From the NCBI GenBank assembly GCA_002099365.1, contig MSED01000008.1:1-64000 (forward strand): DNA of 64,000 nt. Reading direction: 5' to 3'. The DNA is from Phialophora verrucosa (taxonomy: Eukaryota; Ascomycota; Eurotiomycetes; Chaetothyriales; Herpotrichiellaceae). The translations under genes and the position numbers were made by a program. This document shows, piece after piece, positions 1-11,205 of the stretch. The notes under the pieces are model-generated. The model was not told the origin of the DNA, did no database searches, and saw only the letters and a program-made list of their open reading frames with translations. The number at the start of each line of letters is the position of its first letter. Position 1 is the first letter of the stretch.

Positions 1-1915
1 CAGTATCTAAGTGCTGCCCTATTTATACCCTAGGCCTCTATACCCTCTATTTACGTGTCCTAAGACCTAACCGCTTAGCTAAGGGCTAGATAATTATCTA
101 GGCCTAGACTATAGATTAGACACCGGGTAGTCCGATAAGATAGTACAACCCTATAGGGTTTTAAGCCCTATCGGATAGCTAATTTAATACTAAGAGCCCT
201 ATCGATTCGGACACTATAGGGGTCGGACTGTACTGTCGAACAACTAGTATAGTCCGAAATAAAATTTTTAAAAATTACTATAATTAGTATATTTTATTAC
301 TTTTTTTAGAATTATTACTAAAATTATTATTATTTTTAGTAAAAATTTAAGGTTTCGGATAGTCTTAGTAAAACCCAACCCGTCCGAAACCTTATTTAGA
401 ACTAATCGGCCTATAACTACTCTACCTATAATATATAGCTAAGGTATATAGCCTCGCACTAAGGATTCAACTAATTAAATAGTACGGTTATCTATCTATA
501 TATTATATAGGTATATATAACTAATTAGCGCTATAAGTATTATCGCCCTATTATAATATAGTCTAATTCTATCTTAGCGCTAATTCTATCTTAACTTTTA
601 AAAGAAGAAAGATAACTTTAATTAAGTTTTTAATTTTAGAATAAATAATAAAAAAGTAATTATTATAAAACTACCCTTTACTAATATAGAATCTTATTAT
701 TTAACTACTAAATTAGAGGTTACTATAATTAAATTTTATTAATAGTATTATATTTTACTAATAAAATACTTTTAATTTAACTATCTTATTTATAGTAAAA
801 AAATATTTAAGAATACTTATATTAACTATTTATAACTAGGATAATAATTAAACTAATAAGATTAGAAGCGAGTATATTATAATAGAGTATTCCTTTAGTA
901 TTTCGCTTTACTCTTATTAGTATAAATTATATACTATAATATAAGCTTATTCTAGAATAGCCTAGAAGCTTCTAGTATACTTTTATTTATTAAAGATAGA
1001 TCTATTAGCTTAAAGTAATAAATTAATTAATACTAATATCTTAAGAGTTTTACTATAAGATAAAGACTATAAGTTATAACTATATTACTTTAGTACTTCT
1101 AGTATATATCTTTAACTACTTTAAGAAAGATATCTACTATTATATATAGTATTAAAAGACTTAAAAATCTATACTATTATAAACTTAATATTATTTTATC
1201 TAAATTTAAATATATAAAATATCTTTATTAAAAGTAATAACCTTATTAAAGTCGTAAGCTTTATTAATTAGTTATTAATAAGTTTTAATCTAATATTTTA
1301 AGTCTTTACTATAAGGTTTAATTTTAGTTCTCTAGTAGATTAACTTAATAACTTAATAGATAATAGTATTATAATATATACTAGAGCCTTTAACCTCTAT
1401 ATAAGGTTATATCTTTTATAGTTAGCTTATATATTATTAGGAATAGACCTATATAAATAAGTAGAGTAGAGCGATTAAGTAATAGCCGGGGGATTAGGTT
1501 ATTCCTTAACTATCTGTCTTAACTAAGTAGACTCGAAATATGAGAGAGGAGGAAGAGTCTCTTATACGGTAAGCGTACGAGAGATAAGCTCCTTATATAC
1601 TTTAGGCTTAGCGGGGGATATTAGGTCTCTATATAGCGGTGTACTTAGCCGTTTATAATATATATAGTCTATAAATTTACGCTTTATCCGCTCTTTTTAT
1701 TATCTATATCGGATATAAAATAATTATATTATTACTTTTTAATATAACTTAGTTATAACTTTAAAAGACTAGAAAGGTTTAGGGTTTATAGAGATATATC
1801 TTATTATAATACTAGACTCTAAAAGGTCTTCTATTTATAAATATAAGTATTAATATTTTATTATTACTTAAAATTTATAGTATTAAGTAGCGGAATATCT
1901 TAATATCTTATTTAA
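1..1915. repeat. AT-rich RIP-mutated sequence at the left edge
   Basis: This stretch has no open frame of any length. It is rich in TpA, while TpG and CpA are almost absent (for example across 600-1500) and CpG is still present. That is the pattern left by repeat-induced point mutation, in which CpA is converted to TpA on either strand. Apart from an LTR fragment at 411-555, I cannot assign the rest to a family. A short imperfect direct repeat around an AATTCTATCTTA motif lies near 560-600. Confidence 0.8.
411..555 (-). repeat. truncated LTR fragment, same family as the inner retroelement
   Basis: This 145-bp stretch matches the right-hand half of the 299-bp LTRs at 4723-5021 and 16121-16419, starting near their shared ACTACTCTACC and running to the same CGCCCTATTATA end. 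The other half is missing. Differences from the other two copies are mainly C-to-T and G-to-A, as expected from RIP. It shows that a further copy of the inner family once sat here. Confidence 0.8.
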
Positions 1916-2374
1916 TATTATAAATCGCTCTATATAAGGTAATACTATAGTTTAAGAGGTTTCTCTTACTAGTAGAGTAGTAATATAATACTAGCTTAAG
2001 ATAAAGGTATACAGTTACTTATAATAACGTAAGGTAAAGTAATATTCCTATATCCTAAAGGTAGAGGTCGAAGTATAACTGTTATTAACTACGGACCTTT
2101 CTCTACTAGGGACGGCCCGTCCGCTATATAGTTATCTATCCCCTTTGTAGATCTAGCTAGCTTAGCCTAGCTTAGCCGAGCCCGTCGAGCTATACTAATC
2201 CCCGTAGACTATATAGTTCTACTAAATTACTCCTAAACTAGGCGGTCTAAGTAATCTAGTTATATACTAACCTTATTAATAAGGTTATATCTTTATTATA
2301 GTTTCCTTATAACTCTATAGTCTATCGTTATAGCCTTAGCCTAGGCTAGCCGCTTTAAAGGTTAAGTTATAATA
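1916..2374 (-). repeat. outer element LTR, left copy (3' LTR)
   Basis: This 459-bp copy begins TATTATAAATCG and ends GTTATAATA, consistent with an ancestral TG...CA LTR after C-to-T and G-to-A changes. It aligns over its full length with 20619-21077. It is much more heavily mutated than that copy: many CA and TG dinucleotides kept on the right have become TA here. Confidence 0.88.
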
Positions 2375-2391
2375 CTTTCCCCTCCTTAACC
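2375..2391 (-). other. polypurine tract of the outer element
   Basis: On the minus strand this reads GGTTAAGGAGGGGAAAG immediately before the LTR. This is the expected position and composition of a plus-strand priming polypurine tract, and it fixes the element's orientation. Confidence 0.75.
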
Positions 2392-4718
2392 TATCCGCTA
2401 TTTTAGCGTATATAAGGTAAGCTATATCTCTAGCTAAAGCCCTTCCCTTCCTCCCTTATAGCTAATAATATCCTCTAACCGAGTTACTAAGGACTATTAC
2501 TATACTTCCTTTATTTAATATTATAAAAACGTCTATATACGAATTTAAGCCCTTAATTATTAGTTCCTTAAAATAGGTCGCTATTTAAACTGTATCGCCT
2601 CTAACTCCGCGTACTAAATACTAGAGGGCTAGTCGCTCTATAACACCTACTGTCGGAAAGGAAAGAAAGTAGGCGAGTATAATAGTTGTTTCTCGATTTC
2701 TGATTTTAACGCGCTATAGGATTAGCGCGAAAAGATATAGCGCGATATTACTAAAAAGGATTATTAGATTAGTAAACTAATTACTACCTCTACTATAGTA
2801 TAGAAAGAGAAGGATAGTATATAATAATATATAGAACGTCTACTTACTAAGCAGAAATAGATATTATCTCGTAAACTAAAGGCACTTAACGCTATTAACG
2901 AAATATCCGTCTTAAACACATTATCGTCTCGCTTCGCCTTTACTTTAGATCTCGCCTTTAAGCCTACCCTTAAATAGATAATATCGTCTAGAGGTACTAG
3001 GTAACTATTACCTTTAGAAGATATTTAGTAGGTTCCTATATATTTTTTAAGTTATCGTACCCTAACTACTTTATTAGATAGCGCCTTAGGTTTTTATTAG
3101 TATAATCTATAATTTTTTTTATGTTATATAGAGGTTCTTAGGTTTCTTTATAGATTAGGACTAGTCCTAGTTTAGCGTCTTAAGGTGCCTTTTTTAATAG
3201 TAATTTATAAAAGACTAGATAAATATTTATATTAATAGGTAGTTCTATTTTAAACATAACTAATCTTAGCTTTTTCTTAATTTTATATAGCCCGATTTTT
3301 ATATAATTAAGTTTATTTAATAGCCTTATTATTTTAATATTTTTTCGTAAAATATAGACTTTCTCCCCCTCTTAAAAGTCTAGTCCCTTAAATCTTTTCT
3401 TATTTACTTATTTTATTATTTTTTATTAGATTTTCTATAGTTTTTACTTAAGTATCTTATATAATAATTATAACTTCTCGACCGAGATCTTTACCTTCTC
3501 TGTAATTAGCTTTATCTCTCTTAGATCTTTTTTAATATTCGGGTGCCTTCCGTAATTAGCGTAGAATAGTAATATATCTATCGCTAATATCGAATTATTA
3601 TATATAAACTATATAATTAGTAGAAGTTTTACTTAATTATCTTATTAATAGTTTATATAATATTATAAGTATTATTCTAGTATCTAATTCGTCCTTTCTA
3701 TTTATCTATCTATCTATAGATAGTACGCTATTAATAGTTTTTAATATGTTCCTATAAGGTCTATAAGTAATTACTAAAATTATAATGTAAATAGCTTATC
3801 CCGATCTGATTTAATTACGTCTAGTATACCGTATTATGCTATAACTATTCTTATAAGTGTATATACTATATCTTCGGCGGTTGCTATCTCCTTCTACGGC
3901 TGGAAGTATATGTATTTAGTTAGTTTATCTTCTATAATTAGGATTAAGTTGTATTCTATTCCCGTTAAGGGTTCCCTAAACTTTAGTAGTCTAATAATAA
4001 AATCTAGTACGATTATCGACTATACTTAATCTAGTAACTCTATTATCTATAGTAGTCTATATAGCTTATATCTTATATATTTAGCTTTATAGTAAGTATT
4101 GTAATTCTTAATATATTCTTCGACCTCTTTTTATAATTATAGCTATATATAGTCTCTTATAATTAATTTAAAGGTTTTATTAATCCTTTAGTAGCCTATA
4201 GACTTATCGTTATATTTAGTAGTAATAATATTCTTCTTCTATTATACTATAAGTTTAGGCTATTCTATTATTATAATAATTATTTATATTTTCCGATATA
4301 TTAAGATATTCCCTTATTACTTTAATAATACTACTAGTTTAGGTTTTATTATACCTATATAATCCGCTCTTCTACTAAAAGCGTCCGCTCTTCTATTCTC
4401 CGTTTCTTAAATATAGTTAATCTAGAAGTTATATCTAGCGAGTATCTTAGCCTATTTAATTTACTTTCTATTAAGTTCTTTAGTTATAGTCTAGTATAAT
4501 AAGTTCTTATAGTCTATAAAGACTTAAACTAAATATTTAGTTCCTTTAAGGTAGACTCTTTATTATTAAAGTACCTTTATTATCGCTAATAATTTCTTAT
4601 ATAAATATTATAATTTAACTCTAGTCCTATTATCTTCTAAGAATAATATACTACTAACTTAACTTTACCGTCTTCTCTCTTCTAAGTAAGGTATACTCTA
4701 ATCGCTTTATTAGATATA
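2392..4718 (-). pseudogene. outer element pol, 3' part (RNase H to integrase), decayed
   Basis: On the minus strand, the segment next to the insertion point (about 4600-4718) reads as a gypsy RNase H start, with motifs such as KREDGKVK and YYS.KI interrupted by stops at glutamine positions. Nearer 3.25-3.39 kb the frame contains an integrase C-terminal motif of the EGEKVYILRKNIK...LNKLNY type. Stops are TAA/TAG where CAA/CAG is expected. The stretch 2392-3100 lies downstream of the recognisable integrase; a chromodomain or tail could be there, but I cannot confirm it. The protein cannot be made. Confidence 0.75.
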
Positions 4719-4722
4719 TTAG

Positions 4723-5021
4723 TAAACTAAAATAAGGCTTTATAGCCTCTAGATAGAGGGTTATACGGCGGCAGGCACTACCTCTTCGTCCCCGGTACAC
4801 TATATAGTAATAAACAGCTTTATAAGTAATAGTATTATATATTTTATTACCTATTATATATATATATATTAAATACGTATAACTACTCTACCTATAATAT
4901 ATAGCGGAGGTATATAGCCTTACGCTAAGGATTTAACTAATTAAATAGTACGGTTACTTACCTATATATTATATAGGCACGTACAGCTAATTAACGCTAT
5001 AAGCATTACCGCCCTATTATA
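4723..5021 (-). repeat. inner element LTR, left copy (3' LTR)
   Basis: This 299-bp LTR has edges TAAACTA...CTATTATA, consistent with ancestral TG...CA. It matches 16121-16419 end to end at identical length, with scattered C/T and G/A differences. It contains the shared TATAGCGGAGGTATATAGC block also seen, mutated, in the 411-555 fragment. Confidence 0.87.
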
Positions 5022-5033
5022 TCCCTCTCTTAT
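5022..5033 (-). other. polypurine tract of the inner element
   Basis: On the minus strand this reads GATAAGAGAGGGA directly before the LTR. The first TAA is also the stop codon of the long decayed frame that comes from 7797, so the extra frame and the polypurine tract touch each other. Confidence 0.72.
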
Positions 5034-7797
5034 CGCTCGCTCCTTAACGACTTCGCTTAAGCACTCTTAGAACTAATCTTACTACCTTTTATAAGCTTCT
5101 CTATTACCTCCCTAAAGTTATTAATCTACTTATCTTCTAGTCCCTTTAGACTTCTTACTCTCGGTTTAGGAGACAACCCTATAGCCTTCACCTTACGTCT
5201 AACTATCTTATAGATATTCTATATAACCTTATATTAATCTTTAATATCTATAGTAACGGCCGAAAGTATCTATTAAAGATATTAAGATTTATATATCTCT
5301 ATATTAATAATAGCTATAGTATTTTTAATAACCTAGAGTCTATAGCTATAAGTATCGCCTTATTAATTTAAAATAAGCTTTACCTTACGAGAGGTAATAT
5401 TAAAGACTTTAGTATTTAGCTATTTAATAAAGAAGTTTATTATAGTTATAGCTCCTTAAGTTTAAGTTAGTAAGGAATTAATAATTAAGTAGAATTAAGT
5501 TATAGCGTTAGTAATAAAAAATAGCTAATAGTTTCCTTCTCTCTTTAAGTTATTATTAAATATAATAAGGCGTCTTATATAGTTATTTATATCTCTTTAA
5601 CCTTTAAACTTAACTATTCATTTAATTTTAAGGTAGAAATTAACTTAGCTTTAGAATACTAAGCTTATAATATATTTATATTATATATAAATCTCTTTAT
5701 AGCGGGAAGTAATTCCGGCTTTAATAAAGGAGTTACTAACCTATCCGGAATTAGTAGAACTAAGGCGAGCTATCTTTAGGCTATAAGATAAAATATTAAC
5801 TGTATAATAATTAGGGTAGCTAGAAAGAACTTAATAATATTACTAACCTTATTCCTTTTCCTATCTTTCGATTAATTAGTTAAGACCTTTTATCGGATCT
5901 TTATAATATACCGCGATTCGTTCTAAACCTTTAAGGTATAATTTAATATCCTTTTTAGCTATATAAAGGTATATAGCTATATAGAATCTAGGTATATATC
6001 TTACGAATAGCGATAGCGTATTAATTATCTTATCGGCTCTAAATTTATAATAATATATTATATCTTCCTTTATTATTAATAGCTTTTATAGCTTAAAGTT
6101 CTATTAATAAATATACCGCTAGATTATTAATTAAGCGAACTAAATAACTAGCTAAGTATTTAGGATTAGATTTAGTAGCGTTAAAGAAGTATTAGCTATA
6201 ATTAATCTAAGCGGAGGAATAGCACTAAAGAGACTCGTAATATATATTCCTTAGTTTATAGTCTATTAACTAATTTTAATATTATAGAATATACTAAAGA
6301 TTTTTAGCTTCTTTATAGATAATTTATATATAGGTATTAAAGTATTAGAGCTAGAAGTCGTTATTTATAAGCGAAATCTTTTTAATACCCTTAAGATATT
6401 AATAGGGTTATTCTTTATTAGCTCTATTTATTCTTTACTTCCGAGAATAAGACGGAGTTCGCTAAGCTTTATAAACTAAACTAATCCTTTTTAATATACC
6501 TTAGCTAAATTTAATTTAATCATTATTATACTTTACTACGGCTTTATAGAAATTAGCGCTATAAAACTTAAAGTTTAGGGCGATTCCGGATTAGCTTACT
6601 TAATTTATTTCCGCTAAATATTTAGTTACTTAGTTAAGGTAGCAGTAGGCTTACTTAATCCTAAAAGATTCGCGATTATAGGAGTAGGAAGCTTACCGGT
6701 CTTCTTATATATAATAGGTTAATAACTAATAGTCTTTAGTATAGGCTTAATAATTTACTTTAGCGGTATAAATAGAGCTATCTTTATATTTAAATATCCT
6801 TTTAAGATAATTAAGTTTATATAATTAAGAGGTTAAGCGCCGACCTAATATAGTCCGTCTACTTTAGTTAATCTATACTTCTTAATTATAAAAGCCTATT
6901 TAGAATTACTTCGATCTTAGTCTTAAGTAGCCTTATTAGTAACCGCGCCTCTATCTATAATAATTTATAAATCGTTAACGATTAAATATAATATAATAAA
7001 GAAGTAATACCTTAATTTCAGCTACCTCTTAATTCTCGTAAATTAATAGATTATCTTATATAAAATTATTTATAGTATTATTAGAGGCGTTTTATCGAAA
7101 TATAATAAATACTTTTAAATATACTAATACTAATTTAGTAAAGTAGTAATATCTCCGCTATATAAAATAATAAGTTAATTAAAGAACTCTATAGAAGTCT
7201 AGAGAGATAGCTTTATAATTTCCCCTAAGAGTAGCTTAATATTCTTTTCTTTATACTTACTAATAAATATTTTAATATTACTTATACACGCGTAATCCGA
7301 AAGAAGTTTTAATTAGAGTTCCCCTCGATAGTTACGTCTCTTACTAAACTCTTCTTTTCCGGAAATTAATATATAGTACTTCTTAAATTTAATCTTAGTA
7401 AGTTTATAATACTTTATTAAGTTATAAACCTTTTAGGCTATTATATTATACTAGTTACTTATTTCTTTATACTTAATTTCAATATAGCTAAAGAAGTTAT
7501 TAATACGGTCCGGATTATCCTAATTAATAGCTTTAACAGTAACTTTAAAGGATACTTCTTTAGTTCGGGTAGGGTAGCGTACTAATAAGATAAGCTAGTT
7601 ATTAACTATATAGGCATTAGGAGCTTAGTATTTTTATTATCGGCCAGCAGGAACTATAGAATTAGGATTTAGCTAAATAACCGGCGGCTTCGGTTATAAT
7701 TAACACTAAGCTCTAGATATCTTAATAGTAAGATTAGTCTAGGCTTTTAGTAAGAAGCTATAAAGATAAATCTAAAAGGTAATAGAAATAAAGTGTA
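5030..7797 (-). pseudogene. long decayed frame (about 920 codons) between pol and the 3' LTR, family unknown
   Basis: Reading the minus strand from about 7797 down to a TAA at 5030-5032, one frame can be followed for about 2.77 kb without a frame change. The only interruptions are many TAA/TAG codons and at least one TGA, as expected from RIP of CAA/CAG/TGG. A likely start is an ATA at the left of an ATACACTTT context (ATG changed by G-to-A). Readable pieces include PAGR, YPTRTKEV, KREGNY and a basic C-terminus (KSLRSER). I do not recognise the family. It lies on the same strand as pol and ends at the polypurine tract, so it was probably carried by the element, either as a third ORF or a captured gene. 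A separate nested insertion is the alternative. Confidence 0.6.
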
Positions 7798-10374
7798 TAA
7801 TTAAATAAAGCTTATAGTATAATTAAAATATTAAAGAGAGAGAGAAAAGGCGAACTTAATAAAAATATTAGTAGTTATAGAGACGTTAAAGATTAATTTA
7901 AAGATTTTAGAATAATTTAGAAGATTAAACTAGTAATAAAGAAGGATTATTTAATAGTTAAAGTTTATATTAAGGAAGGAAGGCGTAAGGTTAAGAAGGA
8001 AGATATTTATAAGTAATTAAGAGAAAGAGAGTAAGGATAAGTATATATTATAAATTAATACCCTTTAATATTAAGTAATAATATAATAAGGTAAGATATT
8101 ATTATTTATAGATAATAGAATATTTTTATTACTCTCTTTACCTCTTAAGCTTATTAAGACCCTTAAATTAAATAATATATATTTACTATATAATAGCTTA
8201 AGAATAGAGATTTAAGAGATTAAGCGGTTATATAAATATTAATTTATTAACCCCTCTTAATTATAATTATATATACTTAAAATACTTATTATTTAATATT
8301 ATTAAATACTCTATTTCTTTTATTAATAATTAGTATTTAATTTATTATTAAGGGCGTTTAATATTATATCTCTCCTAACTATATCGATATTTAACTAATT
8401 ATAACGCTTCTAGAAACTCTATATAATATATAGATATATATAGCTAATTAAAGATAGCACTAAAGGTCTTAGCGCTAACCTTAATTTTTCTTCGCCCTAG
8501 ATATACTATATTATTCCTAGCTTAACTTTTCTAGCTTTATTTATCTATTCTAATATCTACTATACCTAGGGTAGTAATACCTCGCTCTAGTATCGCTTCT
8601 CTCTTCTTTAAGATCCTAAGCTAATAGAATAATAGGATCCGCGAACTAAAGTAACTTAATTTTAAGAAAATCTCTATTATAACTATACTCTAAACGCTAA
8701 ATTATTATAACTTAACTAAAAGAAAACTCTATATAAACTAAAGAAATTTAACTTTAAACTTTCCTATACTAGCGATAGCGATACTATACCTCCCTTACCA
8801 CTTTATAATAGTAGAGTATAATATAAAGTAGAGTATTTACTTTATTCCTCTATAGACTCTTTAAATATATTTAAGCTAATATACTATTCCTGAATTTTAT
8901 CGCTAACTAAAGGTATCTTTACTGTAAATATTAGTTCTTTATTCGTCGGCGGTAGTATTTTCGCTCTTTATTTAAGCCGCCGGCTTCGGTATAAGTATAA
9001 AGATATCTCTTATAGAGAAGGTATATTATTATCGTCTAAAGACTCTTTAATATCCGTAAGATAAAGAAGATTAAAAGTTAAAACTTTATAAGCTTCTTCT
9101 TCTTAAGGATTATCTTTAGATATAAGTTTAGTATCTATAAGGAAATTATTAAAGTATTAGTAAAATCGCTTAAGATAATTAGCTATATAAGTTCCCTATA
9201 GTCGAGAACTATTAAGTTCCGCTAAAATATATATTCTCTTCTCTTAATTTACCTCTATAATTCTAAATAATCTAAATTAGCGGAACGCTAACTTCTTCTC
9301 TATAGATATATTTATTAATTCGGTTATATTATAGCTTAATACTAGTATACTCTTCTTAAGTAGTTATAAGTATAAGTTATAGCTTTTGTTAAAGTACTTC
9401 TTTCCTAGCTTTTATATCTAGTTTAGATATACCGCCGCCTCTTTTAAATCTTAGTTACGCCTTTTAAGGGCTTATATATATATAGTAATTAAATTAGTAG
9501 TATTAATAACTTTATCTTAATTTATAATATTCTATATTATAATCTTAAGTTTAATAGAAAGAATTAATTATTTAAGGAACTTAACTTTATATAATATTAT
9601 ACTAGTTCTAGCTTTAACTATTATCTAGTCGACCTAAAGAATAGCGTAAAGATAATTTATTTAGGTACCGCCGCTATTAGTATAAGTTATCTTTAAGAGA
9701 GCGTTTATAACGCCTTTATACTTAACTTTTACCTAGCTATTCGCTTATAGATAATATATAGAGGTAACTATATATTTAATTTTATATCTATCTATAAATA
9801 CTTTTACCTAACCCTTATTCTTTAGTCCGCTATTATATATTAGTTATTTAAATAGTCTATAGCGATAAATAATCTCCTCCTAAAGGAACTTTACTATAGT
9901 AGTACTATTAGTAGCTATAATACCTTACGCTTCTATCTAACCGCTTATATTACTTTAAGCTTTAATAAAATACCTCTTTTCTTAAGATATTAGTATTAAG
10001 GTATAATTAATACTAATCTATTTTTAGCGCTTATTAACTAAAGTTAAGAATATTATATTATATAGCTTTTAGTTTATATAGAATTAGTATTCTAGATAAA
10101 TCTTTATAAATACTTTTATATTTTAATATTAACTCTTTTAATAATAATAATTAAATACTCTTTAATATATTATTTCTTAATTAAAATATCTAGTATTATT
10201 ATATATTACTTTAAGTATTCTTTATTTCTTTATATTATTATTAATTACTCTTTTACTTAACTTATTCTTTATTAGCTTTTAAAATAAATACCCTCTTCTT
10301 ATAAAGTAGTTAGTTAAATCTTTTTAGAGTTTCTAAAACTTATTATTATTTATCTCCGGAGGACGTTACTAATC
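7798..10374 (-). other. inner element: expected integrase region, not resolved
   Basis: This is the segment between the readable RNase H-to-integrase linker (about 10.4 kb) and the long extra frame. By position in gypsy pol it should hold the zinc-binding and DDE core of integrase. The sequence is too mutated for me to point to the catalytic residues. The extreme TpA pattern is the same as in the flanks. Confidence 0.45.
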
Positions 10375-11205
10375 TTATAGATATTTAGCGAGCCTTTTCG
10401 ATTCCTCTAAGTACTCTCCCTTAAATAACTAGATTATATATAGTTTACTAAAGCTTATAGATTAATCTCGAATATAAATAACTATAGGCCTTACTAGAGT
10501 AAAGTTCTAATAAATAGTATTCTATTTAATTAGTTAAAGGCTTCTCTATATAAAGAGTATCTAAACTTTAATTTAATCCTTAATATCCTCTTCCTATTTA
10601 GCTTCTTTAATATCTTCCTAGGTTAGAGGGCGTCGAGATAAGGTATCGGTAACTATATTCTACTTACCTAAAATGTACTATACTTCGAAATTAAATCTAT
10701 AGATCTATACTAATTATTAATTAACGATAGCCCCGAGTAAGTCGATAAACTACTGATTAAGTTAGGCCGTAAAAGTTATTATATTAATCTCTATAATAAA
10801 GTAAATAGCGTATAGCTAATATTTAAACTTCTTAAGAGCTTTTAGTAATCCGTAAGCTTCCCGCTTAAATATATTATATTCCCTCTTAGTCTTAAACTAA
10901 ATACTACTCTTATATCTTATAGCCTATTATTTATCTATTACCGAGTCTACTTATATAATTATAGCGCCCTAGCCTCTTCCGCTAGCGTTAATAGTAAGTA
11001 TAATTAGGCTAATACCTTTTTAATAATCTAGACTAATTAATACGGGAGTAAAGAATAATATCTTCTTTAATCCTTTTATACTCTTAATATATATCTTTAT
11101 TTAAACCTAGATAATATTCTTTTAAAGTAGGTTATATAAAGGCTCTACTATTATCGCGAAATATAAAATTTATATATAATAATATATATAGATCCTAAGG
11201 AATCT
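10375..11205 (-). pseudogene. inner element pol: end of reverse transcriptase, RNase H and linker, decayed
   Basis: On the minus strand this reads as gypsy pol in order. First comes a degenerate FLG.ANYY-type motif near 11.17-11.2 kb, then an RNase H block with TINASGRG (from a DASG-type catalytic motif), ESG-like and KREYN...KREA-type residues. An LGK..IVTDTLSRRP-type end of RNase H follows near 10.62-10.7 kb, and then a KGEYLEESKRLAKYL linker near 10.4 kb that is typical of fungal gypsy elements. Stops are again TAA/TAG at glutamine or tryptophan positions. It is inactive. Confidence 0.75.

Noticed and set aside
5030..7797. Calling the extra frame an envelope gene because of its position after pol
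   Set aside because: No envelope-type signal peptide, cleavage site or fusion segment can be recognised in the mutated sequence, so only the position fits.
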